Position numbers and translations under genes: made by a program | Shown: in pieces, positions 22,235-35,084 of the stretch | Numbering within the stretch: position 1 is the first letter of the stretch | Layout of the letters: every line of letters starts with the position of its first letter | Notes under the pieces: generated by a model | Database searches by the model: none | What the model saw: the letters and a program-made list of their open reading frames with translations, nothing else | What the model was told of the DNA's origin: nothing | Assembly: GCA_020726505.1 (NCBI GenBank) | Contig: JAHLEZ010000010.1 | Location: forward strand, 2,170,001-2,234,000 | Direction of reading: 5' to 3' | Source: Leptodontidium sp. MPI-SDFR-AT-0119 | Lineage: Eukaryota > Ascomycota > Leotiomycetes > Helotiales > Leptodontidiaceae | DNA: 64,000 nt

Positions 22235-23601
22235 ATGGATGGGTATGGGGAGGGGGGGGGAAGGGAATTATTTGGAGTTGCTTCTGCATTTGCATGACGG
22301 GTGTGAAAAACGGATGGGATGGGATGGCAAGGGAGGGGTTGGGATGTGGAGATACCCATAGATGCATAGATGCATGCATGCATAGAAGCATAGAACCAAA
22401 AGCAAGAACTTCAAATAAGAGCAAGCGTAATAAACAGGTGAAGGGAATCATGGGAGTGATTGTGTACTTGGTGATAGGTCGCTAGCTAAATGCCTTGTGG
22501 GGGCAATTGATTTGACCATGGGGCAAGATCTTGCAAGTGAAGATTTTGAAGATCAGATTTCAATAGAAGATATGTTTTATTCGTTTATTCACCTATAATA
22601 CAGCAATACGTAGCGATTGATTGTGTGTGTGATAAATGTTTGAAAAGACGAGATGGCAATAAGATGAGATGAACTTGAACCCGAACTTTCTAAGTCCATC
22701 AAGTATTGTCTCAGCCTCACTTTTCGCCACACACGTGCATTGTATTTCTCGGCAGTTTGCCCCTGTCTTCCTTTTTCCCCGATGTTGCCACATGTCTTTT
22801 CCAGCCTCATAATTCTTGTTCCCCACAAGAGCATTTTCTAGAAGAAGGAACCGGTTGAGAGGAATTGAAGTAAGAGAGAAAATACCTGCTAAGGGAATGA
22901 GAATAGAAATGGCCTCGGGGCTAAGGTAGTTCGTTGGGTGGTTAGTTAGACAATGACATAGGTAGGAAAGTAGAATAGAATTCCTCAAAAGCCAAAACCA
23001 AAATGTTAGAAATCAAGCATAATTACAGTTCCTTAATGGCATCAGTTAAAGTAAGTAAGTAATCAATCCAACAAATAACAAGTGTCCTCTCCTCTCCCTC
23101 CCGCATAATCGATTCACCGTCGTCCAGCCCAGCCTTCTCTCTCCCCTTGTTCTCCATCGAAATGCTGGTGTGTCCTCAACCCAAGAACCCTAAGCGAACC
23201 AATCACAGCCCCCATCCTTGTGGTAATGTGTCCAAAAGCCGCAGCGGGCAGTGGCCAGTAGCTATCTGGCTTGATAAAGAAGCGCCTCAAATAAATCCCC
23301 AGCGCCGTCCATCTTCCCTCCCTCCGTCTTCTTCCCTCTCTTTTCTCAAGACAAGACACCTCTCTCCTCTTCCTCTTTCTTCACGACAACCACGACGACA
23401 ACGACATCTCCTCTTCCTACATATCGTAGAGGAAGACGAGAATAAGTGCCTGCACATACACAGAAAGATCTGCCTTCTTCGAGCAAGAAGCTCGTCATTC
23501 ATTTGGCCTCCCTCAATTGATTGACCCCCCTCCTCCTGCTCACCACCTCCACAAGGGGACGACGACTACAACAAACCACCACACACATACACATACGCAC
23601 A
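22235..23601. other. hbs1 3' UTR and BiP promoter/5' UTR
   Basis: No conserved frame. The proximal 500 bases before BiP are strongly pyrimidine-rich (CT tracts 23280-23420), typical of highly expressed fungal genes. A CCAAT box lies at 23199-23203. An exact ER-stress element was not found. Confidence 0.5.
22357..22393. repeat. Short ATGCATAG tandem repeat
   Basis: Imperfect repetition of CATAGATG/ATGCATGC units just after hbs1; a microsatellite-like patch with no evident function. Confidence 0.5.
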
Positions 23602-26066
23602 ATGGCGAGAAGCACACGCAGCTCGTTCTGGCTGGGCCTCTCGGCGCTCTTCTATTTGGGTCTCCTCTTTGCGCCTCTGGCGTTGGTTGGGAAGGTTAAT
23701 GCTGAGGGCGAGCAGGATCCTTTACAAGAGAGTTATGGCACTGGTAAGTCTTTCTCTTCTGTTCCTTCGAGATGTTTATAGTGCTCGAAGTCGCATTCGT
23801 TCTGCAGAGGGCAATTGGAGTCTGCGAACAATCGAGTCTGCCAGCAATTCGAATTGTGATCCGGGGCAATGCAAGCTGTCCCAAGGCAGACTGCATCTGC
23901 TTCCAGAAATTCGAGTTTAGCAGACACAATCACATGTCGTAGGAAACCATACTGACTGCTCCTTCACAGTCATCGGTATTGATTTGGGCACCACCTACTC
24001 CTGTGTGGGTGTGATGCAAAAGGGCAAAGTCGAAATCCTCGTCAACGACCAAGGACACAGAATTACACCTTCATACGTGGCCTTTACAGATGATGAGCGA
24101 TTGGTTGGAGACGCAGCAAAGAACCAGGCTGCCGCAAACCCAAAGAGAACGATTTACGATGTCAAGTGAGTTCTGCCTCTAGAGGATTGGTTTCTGCAGA
24201 TGCAATGTGGCCTTCCCGCGCTACATGGTTCTTTGTGGAAATCTGTCCTCGGGACTCGATTTTGGGAACAAAGCTAATGGATGCAGGCGTATGATCGGTC
24301 GCAAGTTTTCAGACAAGGATGTCCAAGGTGACATGAAGCATTTCCCCTTCGATGTTGTCCAAAAGGATGGCAAGCCACACGTCAAGGTTGATGTCAATGG
24401 ATCCCCCAAGACCTTTACCCCTGAGGAGATCTCGGCCATGATTCTTGGCAAGATGAAGGAAGTCGCGGAATCATACCTCGGACACAAGGTCACCCACGCC
24501 GTTGTTACTGTCCCCGCCTACTTCAACGACAACCAGAGACAGGCTACCAAGGATGCCGGCATCATTGCCGGTTTGAACGTCCTCCGTATCGTCAACGAAC
24601 CTACCGCCGCAGCTATCGCCTACGGTCTCGACAAGACTAAGGGAGAGCGTCAAATCATTGTCTACGATCTCGGTGGAGGAACCTTCGATGTTTCCCTCCT
24701 CTCTATCGACCGTGGTGTTTTCGAGGTTCTTTCTACCGCTGGTGACACCCATTTGGGAGGAGAGGATTTCGATCAGAGAGTCATCAACTACTTCGCCAAG
24801 AAGTACAACAAGGACAACAACGTTGATATCACCAAGGACCTCAAGACCATGGGTAAGCTGAAGCGTGAGGCTGAGAAGGCCAAGCGTACTCTGTCTTCCC
24901 AAAAGACCACCCGTATCGAAATCGAGGCTTTCCACAACGGCAACGACTTCTCTGAGACTCTTACCCGCGCCAAGTTCGAGGAGTTGAACATTGATCTCTT
25001 CCGTAAGACTCTTAAGCCAGTCGAGCAGGTTCTCAAGGACGCCAAGGTCAAGAAGAACGAAGTTGATGACATCGTCTTGGTCGGTGGTTCTACCCGTATC
25101 CCCAAGGTTGTTGAGCTTATCGAGGAGTACTTTGGAGGAAAGAAGGCCAGCAAGGGTATTAACCCTGATGAGGCTGTCGCATTCGGTGCCGCCGTTCAGG
25201 GAGGTGTTTTGTCCGGTGAGGAGGGTACCGATGAGATTGTTCTCATGGATGTCAACCCATTGACTCTCGGTATCGAGACCACTGGAGGTGTCATGACCAA
25301 GCTTATTCCCCGCAACACCGTCATCCCTACCCGCAAATCTCAAATCTTCTCTACCGCCGCCGATAACCAGCCAGTAGTCTTGATCCAAGTTTTCGAGGGA
25401 GAGAGAACTATGACTAAGGACAACAACCAGCTTGGAAAGTTCGAGCTTACCGGTATTCCAGCCGCTCCTCGTGGTGTTCCCCAAATCGAAGTCAGCTTTG
25501 AGTAAGTCTTTCTCTCATGTCACATGAAACTTTACTAACATTACACAGGCTTGACGCAAACGGAATCCTCAAGGTCTCCGCTTCCGACAAGGGTACTGGC
25601 AAAGTCGAGTCCATCACCATCACCAACGACAAGGGACGTCTCACTCAAGAGGAGATTGACCGCATGGTTCAAGAGGCCGAGCAATACGCCGATGAGGACA
25701 AGGCTACCAAGGAGCGCATCGAGGCCCGTAACGGACTTGAGAACTACGCTTTCAGCTTGAAGAACCAGGCCAACGATGAGGAGGGTCTCGGTGGCAAGAT
25801 TGATGAGGATGACAAGGAGACTGTAAGTGCCACAACACACCCCAATCAATCACAATGCATATACTAACTCCATCCAGCTCCTCGAAGCCGTCAAGGAAAC
25901 CACCGACTGGCTCGAAGAGAATGGAGCCACCGCCAACGCCGAGGATTTCGAGGAGCAAAAGGAGAAACTCTCCAACGTCGCCTACCCCATCACCAGCAAG
26001 TTGTACGCTGGAGCCGGCGGACCAGAGGGCGGTGATGACGAGCCAGGATCCCACGACGAGTTGTAG
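23602..26066 (+). CDS. kar2: BiP/Kar2, ER-lumenal Hsp70 chaperone
   Basis: Five exons: 23602-23743, 23970-24165, 24287-25501, 25549-25822, 25878-26066; 671 aa. A long hydrophobic signal peptide (about residues 10-34, [19 protein letters not shown]) is followed by a short acidic stretch. The Hsp70 ATPase domain then has [39 protein letters not shown] and [10 protein letters not shown]. The substrate-binding domain includes [12 protein letters not shown] and the lid helices, and the protein ends in HDEL, the ER-retrieval signal. BiP drives translocation and folding in the ER and gates the unfolded-protein response with Ire1. The first intron (226 nt) separates the signal sequence from the ATPase domain. 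Codon use is strongly biased, as expected for high expression, and this also creates a long meaningless antisense frame. Very secure. Confidence 0.98.
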
Positions 26067-29000
26067 ATTAGATAGATAGATTGCCTTGCCTTTCTTCTAC
26101 TTTTCCGCGCTGCGACGGGTGTGTGTGTATTCTGGGTTCGGTCTGGCTTGGGTTCCTTTTGAGTAGGGCTTGGCTTTGATCGGGGCGCCCCGCCTCGCGC
26201 GTCGGTTGCATACAACATCACAAAAAATTATTTGATATCGTTTCTCTCTTTTCTTTTTCCTTTTTCGGATTGGGACATTGCATGCATACATAGGTGGTTG
26301 AGGGGTTTGTTGAAAATCCACCCCACCGCTGTCGTCGTTTGTGCTGATAAATCTGGAAAAGAAGAGAAGCAGTAGTAGAAATCAAAAAATTCAAAAGTCA
26401 TAAGTCATAAATTTTTTCTCCCCCTCCTGGATACTTCGGATACTACTTTTCTTTTCAACTGTGTTTGTATTTGTAACACACCTCTCCCTCTTCCCACCCA
26501 TTCTCCACTGCCCATCTATCTATCTCCCTTTACACACGCACTACTGACTGAATGACGTCCCGAGTGGAACCCTTCTTCTCTCCTCTCCTCTCTTGCCTTT
26601 AATCCCCTCCCATGCTCACGAAAGTAATCTTACGAATTTCCAAGCCCTTCCCTTACGAAGCTAATAGTCAAACCATACGTACTATTTATTTCCTGAGGTC
26701 AAACCTGGTGGTTTAGAAGTTGGAGTTAGAGTCAAAGGTCAAACTACGGGATAGAACCCCCCCTGCCGACCTTGTGAAATGGACGCATTTTGTTCTTTTC
26801 TTCTTTCTGTATGTATCTATCTACCTTTTTGTTTATTTGCTTCCGCTGCTTCTAGAGATTGTGAAACCTTTGTATTGAAGTGGGTTAGGATGGGTTCTGT
26901 GAGGAGGAGAAATGATATCGGGACTCGGGAATTCGGTAATGTTTTTTTGACTTTTCATATTGCAAGTGAAATGGAACTGATGGAGTGCGTTGTGCTTCGT
27001 CTTTCCTCGGGGGGACGGGAGGGCGGGAAGAATGGGAGGGGGTTGGTTGTTTAGGTGTGGATTTGAAAGGGAGGTTGGGTGAGGTTGGAATTGTTGGTGG
27101 CCTTCATATTGTTGGACGGTATGGGATGTGTGGAACGTGTGGATATTATTTATTTTGATCTTGTTGTTGCTCTTGTTCCTGTTGTTGTTGTCAGAGAGAT
27201 TAGTGACTGTCATTCCCTCTCAAGATTTTGGTCAATTAGACTTCGTATCTGTACTTATACCAGACCTACTCACCCTGACGCAGCTTTTTGGTTTTCTATC
27301 AAAGACTTCCGATAACAAGACTTGAGTTCATACAGCAGTTAGCTCGAAGATCAAATGTATCCATGACTTTTTACGGAAGGTATCAACTCCATGTCTTCCT
27401 AGAACGCAACAGTGTATTGCGATTGATGGACGAAGGAAGAAGGGAGGAGGAAGGGGTTTTATACTGCCCCCTCTTTTTGCTTTTGGAGGGATGGGAGAGA
27501 TGTGTGCTTGACTAGATTCATATCTCAAACATTTCAGGGAAGTTATGCATATTCACTATTCACAGCTTAAACCAGAGACAGCTTGCGTAGGGAGGATGGG
27601 AGGATGGAAAAGTCTATAAATATATCCCTCTCCATCTGTGATATTTCCTCTTCAATCAGGGAGCTCATGGGCACAAGGAGCTTTTCCATGGTTTGCGGAC
27701 CTTGGATTTCGGGATGTTGGATTTTGGAGAAGTGTCATATCTGTCGATGGCATCGTAGGATTAAACTTTGCGAAACTGAAAGCCTTGTCGCTAAAGGACG
27801 TGGAAATATGAGACGTTTATGCGACCCGGGAGGAAGAGAAACGAGGAAATGGGGGTGTGGTTCTTGTCAACTGCTAGTTTGCTGTCACTTGTTCTCTCCC
27901 ACTCCCCCTATCCTTGGTCACTCTTCTCTCGTCATTGCGCTACTGTATTCTCTATCCTAGTGCAAGTATATCGGAGAGTGCATACAGATGCCTTTCCAAA
28001 CTCTTCCTACTGTAGTCAAACTTCCTCGTCCGTCAACACTTTGCGCCCTGTGATCGATCTAGTCTTGTTCACTTCTCGCGTCTGGGTTGTACAAGAGGGA
28101 GGGAGAGGATGTGTATTTATACAACAGACTGCAGAAACAGCTATCTTCCTTCACCTTGAGGGCTAGATACTGTCCGCAGGGTGAAGTGCCTGGTAGCAAA
28201 AGAGGTTATGTGGTGAAAAGTTCTTGTAATTTGACGTTTACCTTTAGGACACTTGGTTACTTCATGGACGCTACGATGTAGAAAGAGGAAGAGAAAGAAG
28301 AAAAGAGAGGTGAATTATATTAGATTTGAATTGAAGTAGGTCTAGGATAATGTGTCAAATCAAGCGATCAAGTAAACAGGAGATGATTGCAAGCGAATAT
28401 AAAAGTTAACCCCAACCCTGAGCTTGGAGCATAACATAGAGCTTATCCAGCTGACAGAGTCGGACGTGTGTCTCTTGCACTTTTGCGTTCCTTATTCTTT
28501 TGTTTCTGGTGGGGGGGAGGGGTCGGAATATTATGTCAAATACGCGTAAACCCGTGGGATTGAGAATGTTGGAGAAGGTCGCTCGTTCTGCTACGGGGCA
28601 TGTGGTCCTGGAAAGGGATGGGGAGTGTTGTCAACTTGAACCTCGCTGTCGTTCCTCTACAACTGCGACGTGCCCCTTGGTGAGATTTGACGAGATGTAA
28701 ATGTATGCAACGCATTTTGGGTGAATGCTCTTATGGCTTGGGGTAATAGGGACAGGCGTATTTATGCGTTTGCGGTGGTTTGGATGGTCACTTTTCCTAG
28801 CGGGTATCTTACCTGCTCCTCGCCCTTTACTGCCCCAGCAGCTTTGATTGGACGGCTGCTCATTTGGAAAGCTAGAATGGCTCTTCTTAATATATTTCAC
28901 TACTTGCTAGCTGATGGTCTTCGTTTCTGGGAAGTAGAGTTGACTTCCTCAGTTGAATATGTTATAACCTTCTCTTCACAATCTAGATTTGGGTATCCTG

Positions 29001-32000
29001 ATGGTGGTCTACTGAATTGAATTACTCAACATACCGAACATTCTAGCCTCTGAAAATTCTTTGTGAAGTGAATCTTCCTTCCAAATGAATGAATATTTGA
29101 ATCTTAAAACATGGCCATATGGATTACAGGATTGACACAACGTTCGGCAAGGTGTGTAGGTGCCTAGTCATGTTTCTCCTGCAAATGAATGTGGGGATGA
29201 GGAGGGACATGGTAATTTACTGCGACAGGACTCTTATTATTATCTTACTTTAAGGGAGTTTAGAGGGGGCGTCAAGGCAATAATTGAATAAACTAGAAGA
29301 ATGAATGTTATCAAATCTTACTTTACTGTCATTTATTTTATTGTCGTCAGATAGAATTTTCTAACTTGTAATATGCGGTACCTTTTTCAGTACGCAGCAC
29401 GAGGCACATATATACGAGGTTTCTAGACATACAAAAGGACCCCACAATACACTATACGTTGGCATTTGTTAAAGCATGTGCAGTCTCCCAAAGTCTTGCT
29501 CCTTTTGTGGTCACTTTGGCTTTGGGGTTCCTTGACCACATAGAATTACTTCCCTAAAGATTCGTCGAAACCTTTATACCCGACTCTGCTTAAAAAGATC
29601 TTTGAGTATTAGTTGGTTCTAAATTACACCTACTGATGTTCTATTGTAAAATAAATAAGGCCATTGACATCCACATGGTGGTTGTTAGTATCCATGTTCT
29701 GGACTTGGCTTTGGCGTTCTGACTTTTTGTATTTCTGTTTATCTTTGTAAATACTACTGTGAATATTTGTTGGGCTAGTGCTTAGTACTTTGTGATTTAA
29801 ATATAGATTAGTAGTAGGAAAGTGAATGAATATATGCTTAAGTAGTGTCCGGGAGGGTAGATGAATCCAGGCGAAGATATATAAATACCCCGCTTTGCTC
29901 CCAAAATCAATCACACTGAGCCAGAAAAACGGGAAACATACAAGCGTGGATGGAGCAGTAAATCGCCGCATACTCCTTATAATTCATCCTTCAAATTACA
30001 TGAGGACATGTAAATAGAACGTGAAAATGAAAAAGTGAGTAAAGCTGTTTTTCTTGTCTTTTTTTTGTTTTCATTCTGCAGTTTTTCTGTCGTCACTACT
30101 TCCATGACTGACACTTATAAGATTGTTCCTATGTGTCTATCTATTTAAATGTGTGAGAGAATTTGAATGATGAGATAGCTGGGGGGTTCACAAACTTTAC
30201 CTAGGTCCTAGAATATTTTCTTAATGTATCGGTACAAGATAAGTTAAAGCTCACGCTAAAATCAAGACCTACTGCAAGAGAGCACTCTGCTCCTTCTACT
30301 CTTCTTTTTCTTATCTTTGCAGTGGCAGTCAAGAGGAGCACATATAGAATTTATAGATTGAATTTCTACGAGAGTGTTGTTTGGACGTTGTATAATCCCC
30401 TGGAAGCGTCTGCGTCGGTTTTTATTTATTTTTATTTTACAGCTTAATCCCATCCTACAAACATTTTTCATTTCTCCCGGCTAAGAGGAATTTAAGTGGG
30501 AACAAATAGTATAAATAGACTCGAATGGTCTTTCTAGCCCTACTAGAAAGGTCCTAGAGGCGCTGTGGGAATTTCACGTAGTTCATCAGAGCATTTATCC
30601 AATCGACCATCTTACTACAGGTTAATAAGCTGACAAAATTTATACCGTAAGACTTAATGATACGATTTTGGGATGTGATAGATGGTACACGTTTTTCCGG
30701 AAAAGACAAGGGGGCCATTTGTTGCCAAACCATTTTCCGTCGTCATGTATAACTACCTTCCTACATAAAACGTAGTCGCGCACAATGCCAAGTGATTGAA
30801 TTCCCTTCATGAATGGCTGTGTTCGCGCTAATTGAGTTGACATTTGAATGTAGTTTAGGTTCGTTGCGTATGGATATGGGACGAATCTTCTGTAGAAATT
30901 GGTCGATGTGGAAATAAGCTTCTATTGGAGAGAAGAATCATTGAATAGAAATTCCTGGTTTTGTATCTTCCAGCTAACCATGTGGTAGCTTATGAGATAT
31001 CATAGGATTATCAAAAAAAATTGTAACTTTACGTTTTTATGAGTGCAGAATTACGTCGGAAATTTCTCTCGGGTATTCAACGCTCTGGCATAGGGGTGGC
31101 TTGGGAAAAGTATAAACCGCCAGGACTCTCCAAATATTGTTCTGTGCTACAGACGAAGAAATCCTTGAAGAGAATATAGAATCTGAGTGAGGTTCTTCAT
31201 TTTCTGGTCTTGGTACTTGGAAGTCGTGCGAGTCTGGTGCTATGAAAGAATGCTTTGAATTACCCTCACCAAGTCGTATTTCCAGACAGAGCCTGGGATG
31301 AGTTTCTTTTGTCAATTTGCTTTATACTGTCATTATTCAGAAATGAATTGCTGTTGGAAATATCAATAGGTGCTCGGGGTAGGTTCACGTCCTTGATTGA
31401 AGTACAGACTTTCATTGAAATGGGCGTCGCAGTAAGAGCTTGGGACATTGTAGAAAGGGCGTTGGAACTTTATACATACAGAACGATTAGTAATTTTTTG
31501 TCTTGGGTGGATGATGGCCAAAACCTCCATGCGCGGGGATAGTTTGTATATTTAATTATTTGAAATGTTGATAGTTGGGCACACTGTAGTGTCTTGTTCA
31601 ACCCCGTGATACCCCGCCCCCTTTTCAAGATCTCGCTTAAGATCTCAACACTTGCACTCTCAGAAAAAAACTCCCAACATTACACTCGTGATTTTGAGAA
31701 GGTTTTTGGGAACAAAACACGTGTACTAGATCATGTTGCTAAGATATTTTGTGCATGCAAGTGTGGCTTTGGATTACAGGTGATTAAGATCCACTTTCTC
31801 ATCCCTGAAGTGCAGGTATCTTCAAAACGATTCGTCCCTGAGTCTATGATCTAAATCTGGAGAAGAAAAGGACGATCAACAGATGTTATGTTTATATTAG
31901 CTGGATTCTGGCCAAAAGTTACTTCTGAAGCAGACAGGTCGTCCCTCTGCAGTGAGTTGGTGTCAATTTCAACTCAGGATCTGTCCGATTGAAAAAGTAT

Positions 32001-34053
32001 GGCAACTAGAAAAACGCTGTTATAATCAATCCTCAAATAGAGCACAGACTGCTTTGAATGACTCTAGCTCGCTACAGGTGTTTTAGACTGATTCTGCCTC
32101 TGTGAATCGAGCGTGTCTCTCACAGCTGACTGTCGTCATCCCATTGGACTTCACCATAGTAGAAACGCCCAATGTAATTGACGTGACTTTTCAGTTCTTG
32201 GAAATGGCTACAGTTCAGTGTATGACTCGTTGAGCGAGCATACGTCGCCCTCAATCAACTTGCCAAAACCTGATCTTGATTTACCCAAGAATGAAAATTG
32301 AGTACCTAGTAAGAGGTTGCTGATGCTGACTCAAGTTCAGGAAGAAAGTTAATCCTAAATTTGGATCTTCCTGTCACCCTGTGGCTGTTCTCGATTCATT
32401 AATCTTGCCCAGCCTCAGCGGTTTCGGTTGTCTGAACAATGGCAGACAGTCATGATGACACATTCATTCCAGGAAGGAGATTAATCTGAGTTCACGGCAT
32501 CACCAACTCTTCTAGAAAGTGCATGTGAAGAGGAATAAACTACCACACATGGTCCTTAATTTTTATTTTTGGAAAATCTGACCAGTAAACATTGGCTTGA
32601 CTAAAAGACTTTAACGAGTACCTGGGGGCCATTCGGGACTAGCAGCGTGACTCGAACACTATACGGGGGTTGGAATACCAGGTGGTAGCTGACTCGCCTG
32701 TCGCCTCGCAACTCATCCGAAGTCAACCGGACCAGTTTCTTGGGACTCATGTCGCACCAAAATGATATAATCGAGGACTGAGAGAAAGCTTATACTATTG
32801 CAGCCTTTGCCGTGGAGAATTGAAAATACACCACTAAGGTGCCAGCGCCGATTGAAATCTTTTACATCTCCTCAAGCTCCACTTGAAAGCAAAACAAGTG
32901 AGGAGAGTAGAGATTGAGATCGAAACATTTCATTATGAATAACTTGCTTGATCTTGTTCTCCTGGCAGCGCCTCGCTCACATCTGACAACGTTCATCACA
33001 TATCAGTCTCTTCCACCTTAAAAAGAAACTGTCTAATAATTCTGTCTCGGATTGTAGCTTAATCTTATATCTGATCACTAGCGGACTTTTTCCATCACGG
33101 GAATACCGAAATTTCGGGGGCTTTGTCTGCGGTTAGGGAGGGCGGCGGGGGACATTCCAATGCCTGAAAACCTTCTCGATTCGTGATTCATCTCATCATC
33201 TTGTTGGTCAAATCTTAAAATCTCTGGGCAGTCTCGATTAAGCCACGAAACAAACTTTACGTCTCTCCTCAGCCTCTTTTCACCGTTGGTAAATCTACTT
33301 AGTTTAAGGTTAATCTGAGAGTGCATGATATCTCGAAGGATGGACCTTCTCTTGTCAGGCACCACACGCTCTTTTAAATGTAACGAGACCCCACTACTAT
33401 CGTGATGGCGGATTCACCGAGGTGTTAGATCTCAATCAACTACCCACGTGAGCAAGTTATCGTGGCTCGTGAGGTATCAGAATGAGAACGCGGGCAGGGA
33501 TCTGAGTTCGGGAGAAGCTCGCAAGGATCCTTGATCTCCCATCTGAAGATGTTCAGATTAAGTTCTGTCATGAAATTTCTGGACCTTCCAGAAAAGGCTG
33601 TGAGATCTACCTTATCCCAATCTGATCCGAAGCTTAATTGAGGCCTGGGACCTGGTTCGTGGGTCTGGACGGTGGAATTCTACCAGTGTTGTGTTTGATT
33701 CACCGACCGATATCCTGGATTTGGCAGTGAGAGAGACGCTCAACTCTGATTCAGAAGAAATTGCTGTATCATGACCGGTCGTGAAAGATCCATCTTTTAA
33801 CATTCACTCTGGGGAACAGTGGAGTTGACAAGTGTCAGAGGTCAACTTGATGCTTGACCAGACTCCAGAGCAACATGACATGACTTTGCTCAATCTGAGC
33901 TAGATGTCAACAGCTCAGTCTTCTATATAAAGTGGCCAACATTCTTCTCTAGTTCAACTCTTCGCCCTCATCAGCATCCACCACATTCACTCTGCAACAT
34001 CACACTTGAAATCTTCCCATTCTTTCAAACACAAGTCCACCACTTCAATCAAC
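26067..34053. other. About 8 kb without a supported gene
   Basis: Starts with the BiP 3' UTR (T-rich, 26070-26300). All frames beyond are short, have no recognisable motif and do not join through plausible introns into a known family. Base composition falls towards AT from about 28.3 kb. I saw no tRNA, long inverted repeat or transposase motif. It could contain non-coding transcripts or decayed repeats. The last 130 bases are the promoter of the secreted-protein gene. Confidence 0.45.
33924..33931 (+). promoter_or_regulatory. TATA box of the small secreted protein gene
   Basis: TATATAAA lies 130 bases before the ATG at 34054, with a CT/AC-rich leader between, the usual shape of a strong fungal promoter. 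Confidence 0.55.
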
Positions 34054-34565
34054 ATGCAATTCTCCGCCGTTTTCATTGCCATCTTGGCCGCTGCCCCAGG
34101 GTAAGTCTGTAGCAGATCCCATCACTAATTTCATCTAGCTAACAATCAAACCAGCGCTCTTGCCAATTTGCACAACATCGCTTGGTGCTACGACATCGTC
34201 CCAGCCCAGAACTTCAAAATCGGAGAGTCTACCAATGACGCAAGTCCCTACCTTGAAATCTACCTTGCCGAGCTACATGCTAACCAACATTCAGAGAGAT
34301 GATGTGACCGCAAAGGCATGCGCTCGCTACAAGGCACGCAGCACTGGCACTAATCAATGGGATACCTGCCCAGACTGCGTCATGGTGTGTTTGCATCTCA
34401 CTTCATCAGCTTTTGTTCTTGAAATAGAACCACCTGCTAACGAGCATATAGAGCACCAACGGCGTTGAGAACATCGTCTGCAGATCCAACGCCAAGCACA
34501 TTGGTGGTGACGAGTGGAACTATTACTGCAAGCAAGAGGGAGCTGACGCTTCCGGAGCATCATAG
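34054..34565 (+). CDS. Small secreted cysteine-rich protein (effector candidate)
   Basis: Four exons: 34054-34100, 34155-34239, 34295-34384, 34452-34565; 111 aa. Each exon alone is too short to attract notice. The start MQFSAVFIAILAAAPGALA is a clear signal peptide. The mature protein of about 92 aa has six Cys (in IAWCYD, AKACAR, WDTCPDCV, IVCRS, YYCKQ), enough for three disulfides, and ends GADASGAS. Intron 2 (34240-34294) has the donor GCAAGT and a textbook CTAAC branch point 14 bases before its CAG; only this GC-AG junction has both consensus sites and keeps the frame. A weaker GT alternative (GTCTAC, near 34226) with the acceptor two bases later would drop a few residues. I recognise no family. 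A secreted size, even cysteine number and strong promoter fit an apoplastic protein or effector, but expression is unknown. Confidence 0.75.
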
Positions 34566-35084
34566 ATGTTTCTTATCTCCATGATTCTGAGGAACGTTTT
34601 GAATAGTTGTTTGGTGTGTTGGTGGATGGTGATGCTGTACATGGGATAGAAAACTTGTTGGATTAGTACTGTAGACTCAGAAATGGTCGTGGCCCTCGCC
34701 TGTTCAGGTGCCTACCAATTAAACTACTTTGGTATCCATATTGCGACTCACATCCTCTCGTAATGCCGCGTCTAATCTGTGGCACTATTAAGATTCATTA
34801 TCTATTTCCGCAATAACTGTTTGCGAATCCAATTTCCAAATAAGCTAGGCTTTGTTGACGCTGTAAATTCAGCGATCACAGCCTGTAGCTAGCTAAAGAT
34901 CTTGCAACCTCGCCAACTTCCTTTCTCTTCGCTAAGCATATTAATGTTGCTGTACAGTATTCATGCATATCACGGACGTTCTCTCAGATACGCAGCTGGT
35001 AGCTGTACATTTTGGCGAGTGAAATTTTCTGCGGCATGCGCTATTCTACTGAACCTGACATTTTCATTCACCCCATCACCTATC
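34566..35084. other. Convergent intergenic region
   Basis: 3' sides of the secreted-protein gene and the esterase gene. Nothing else seen. Confidence 0.5.

Noticed and set aside
23199..23217. ER-stress element in the BiP promoter
   Set aside because: CCAAT is present, but the following bases and spacing do not match CCAAT-N9-CCACG.
24471..25484. 337-codon minus-strand frame opposite BiP
   Set aside because: It mirrors the highly biased codons of the BiP ATPase domain; no motif of its own.
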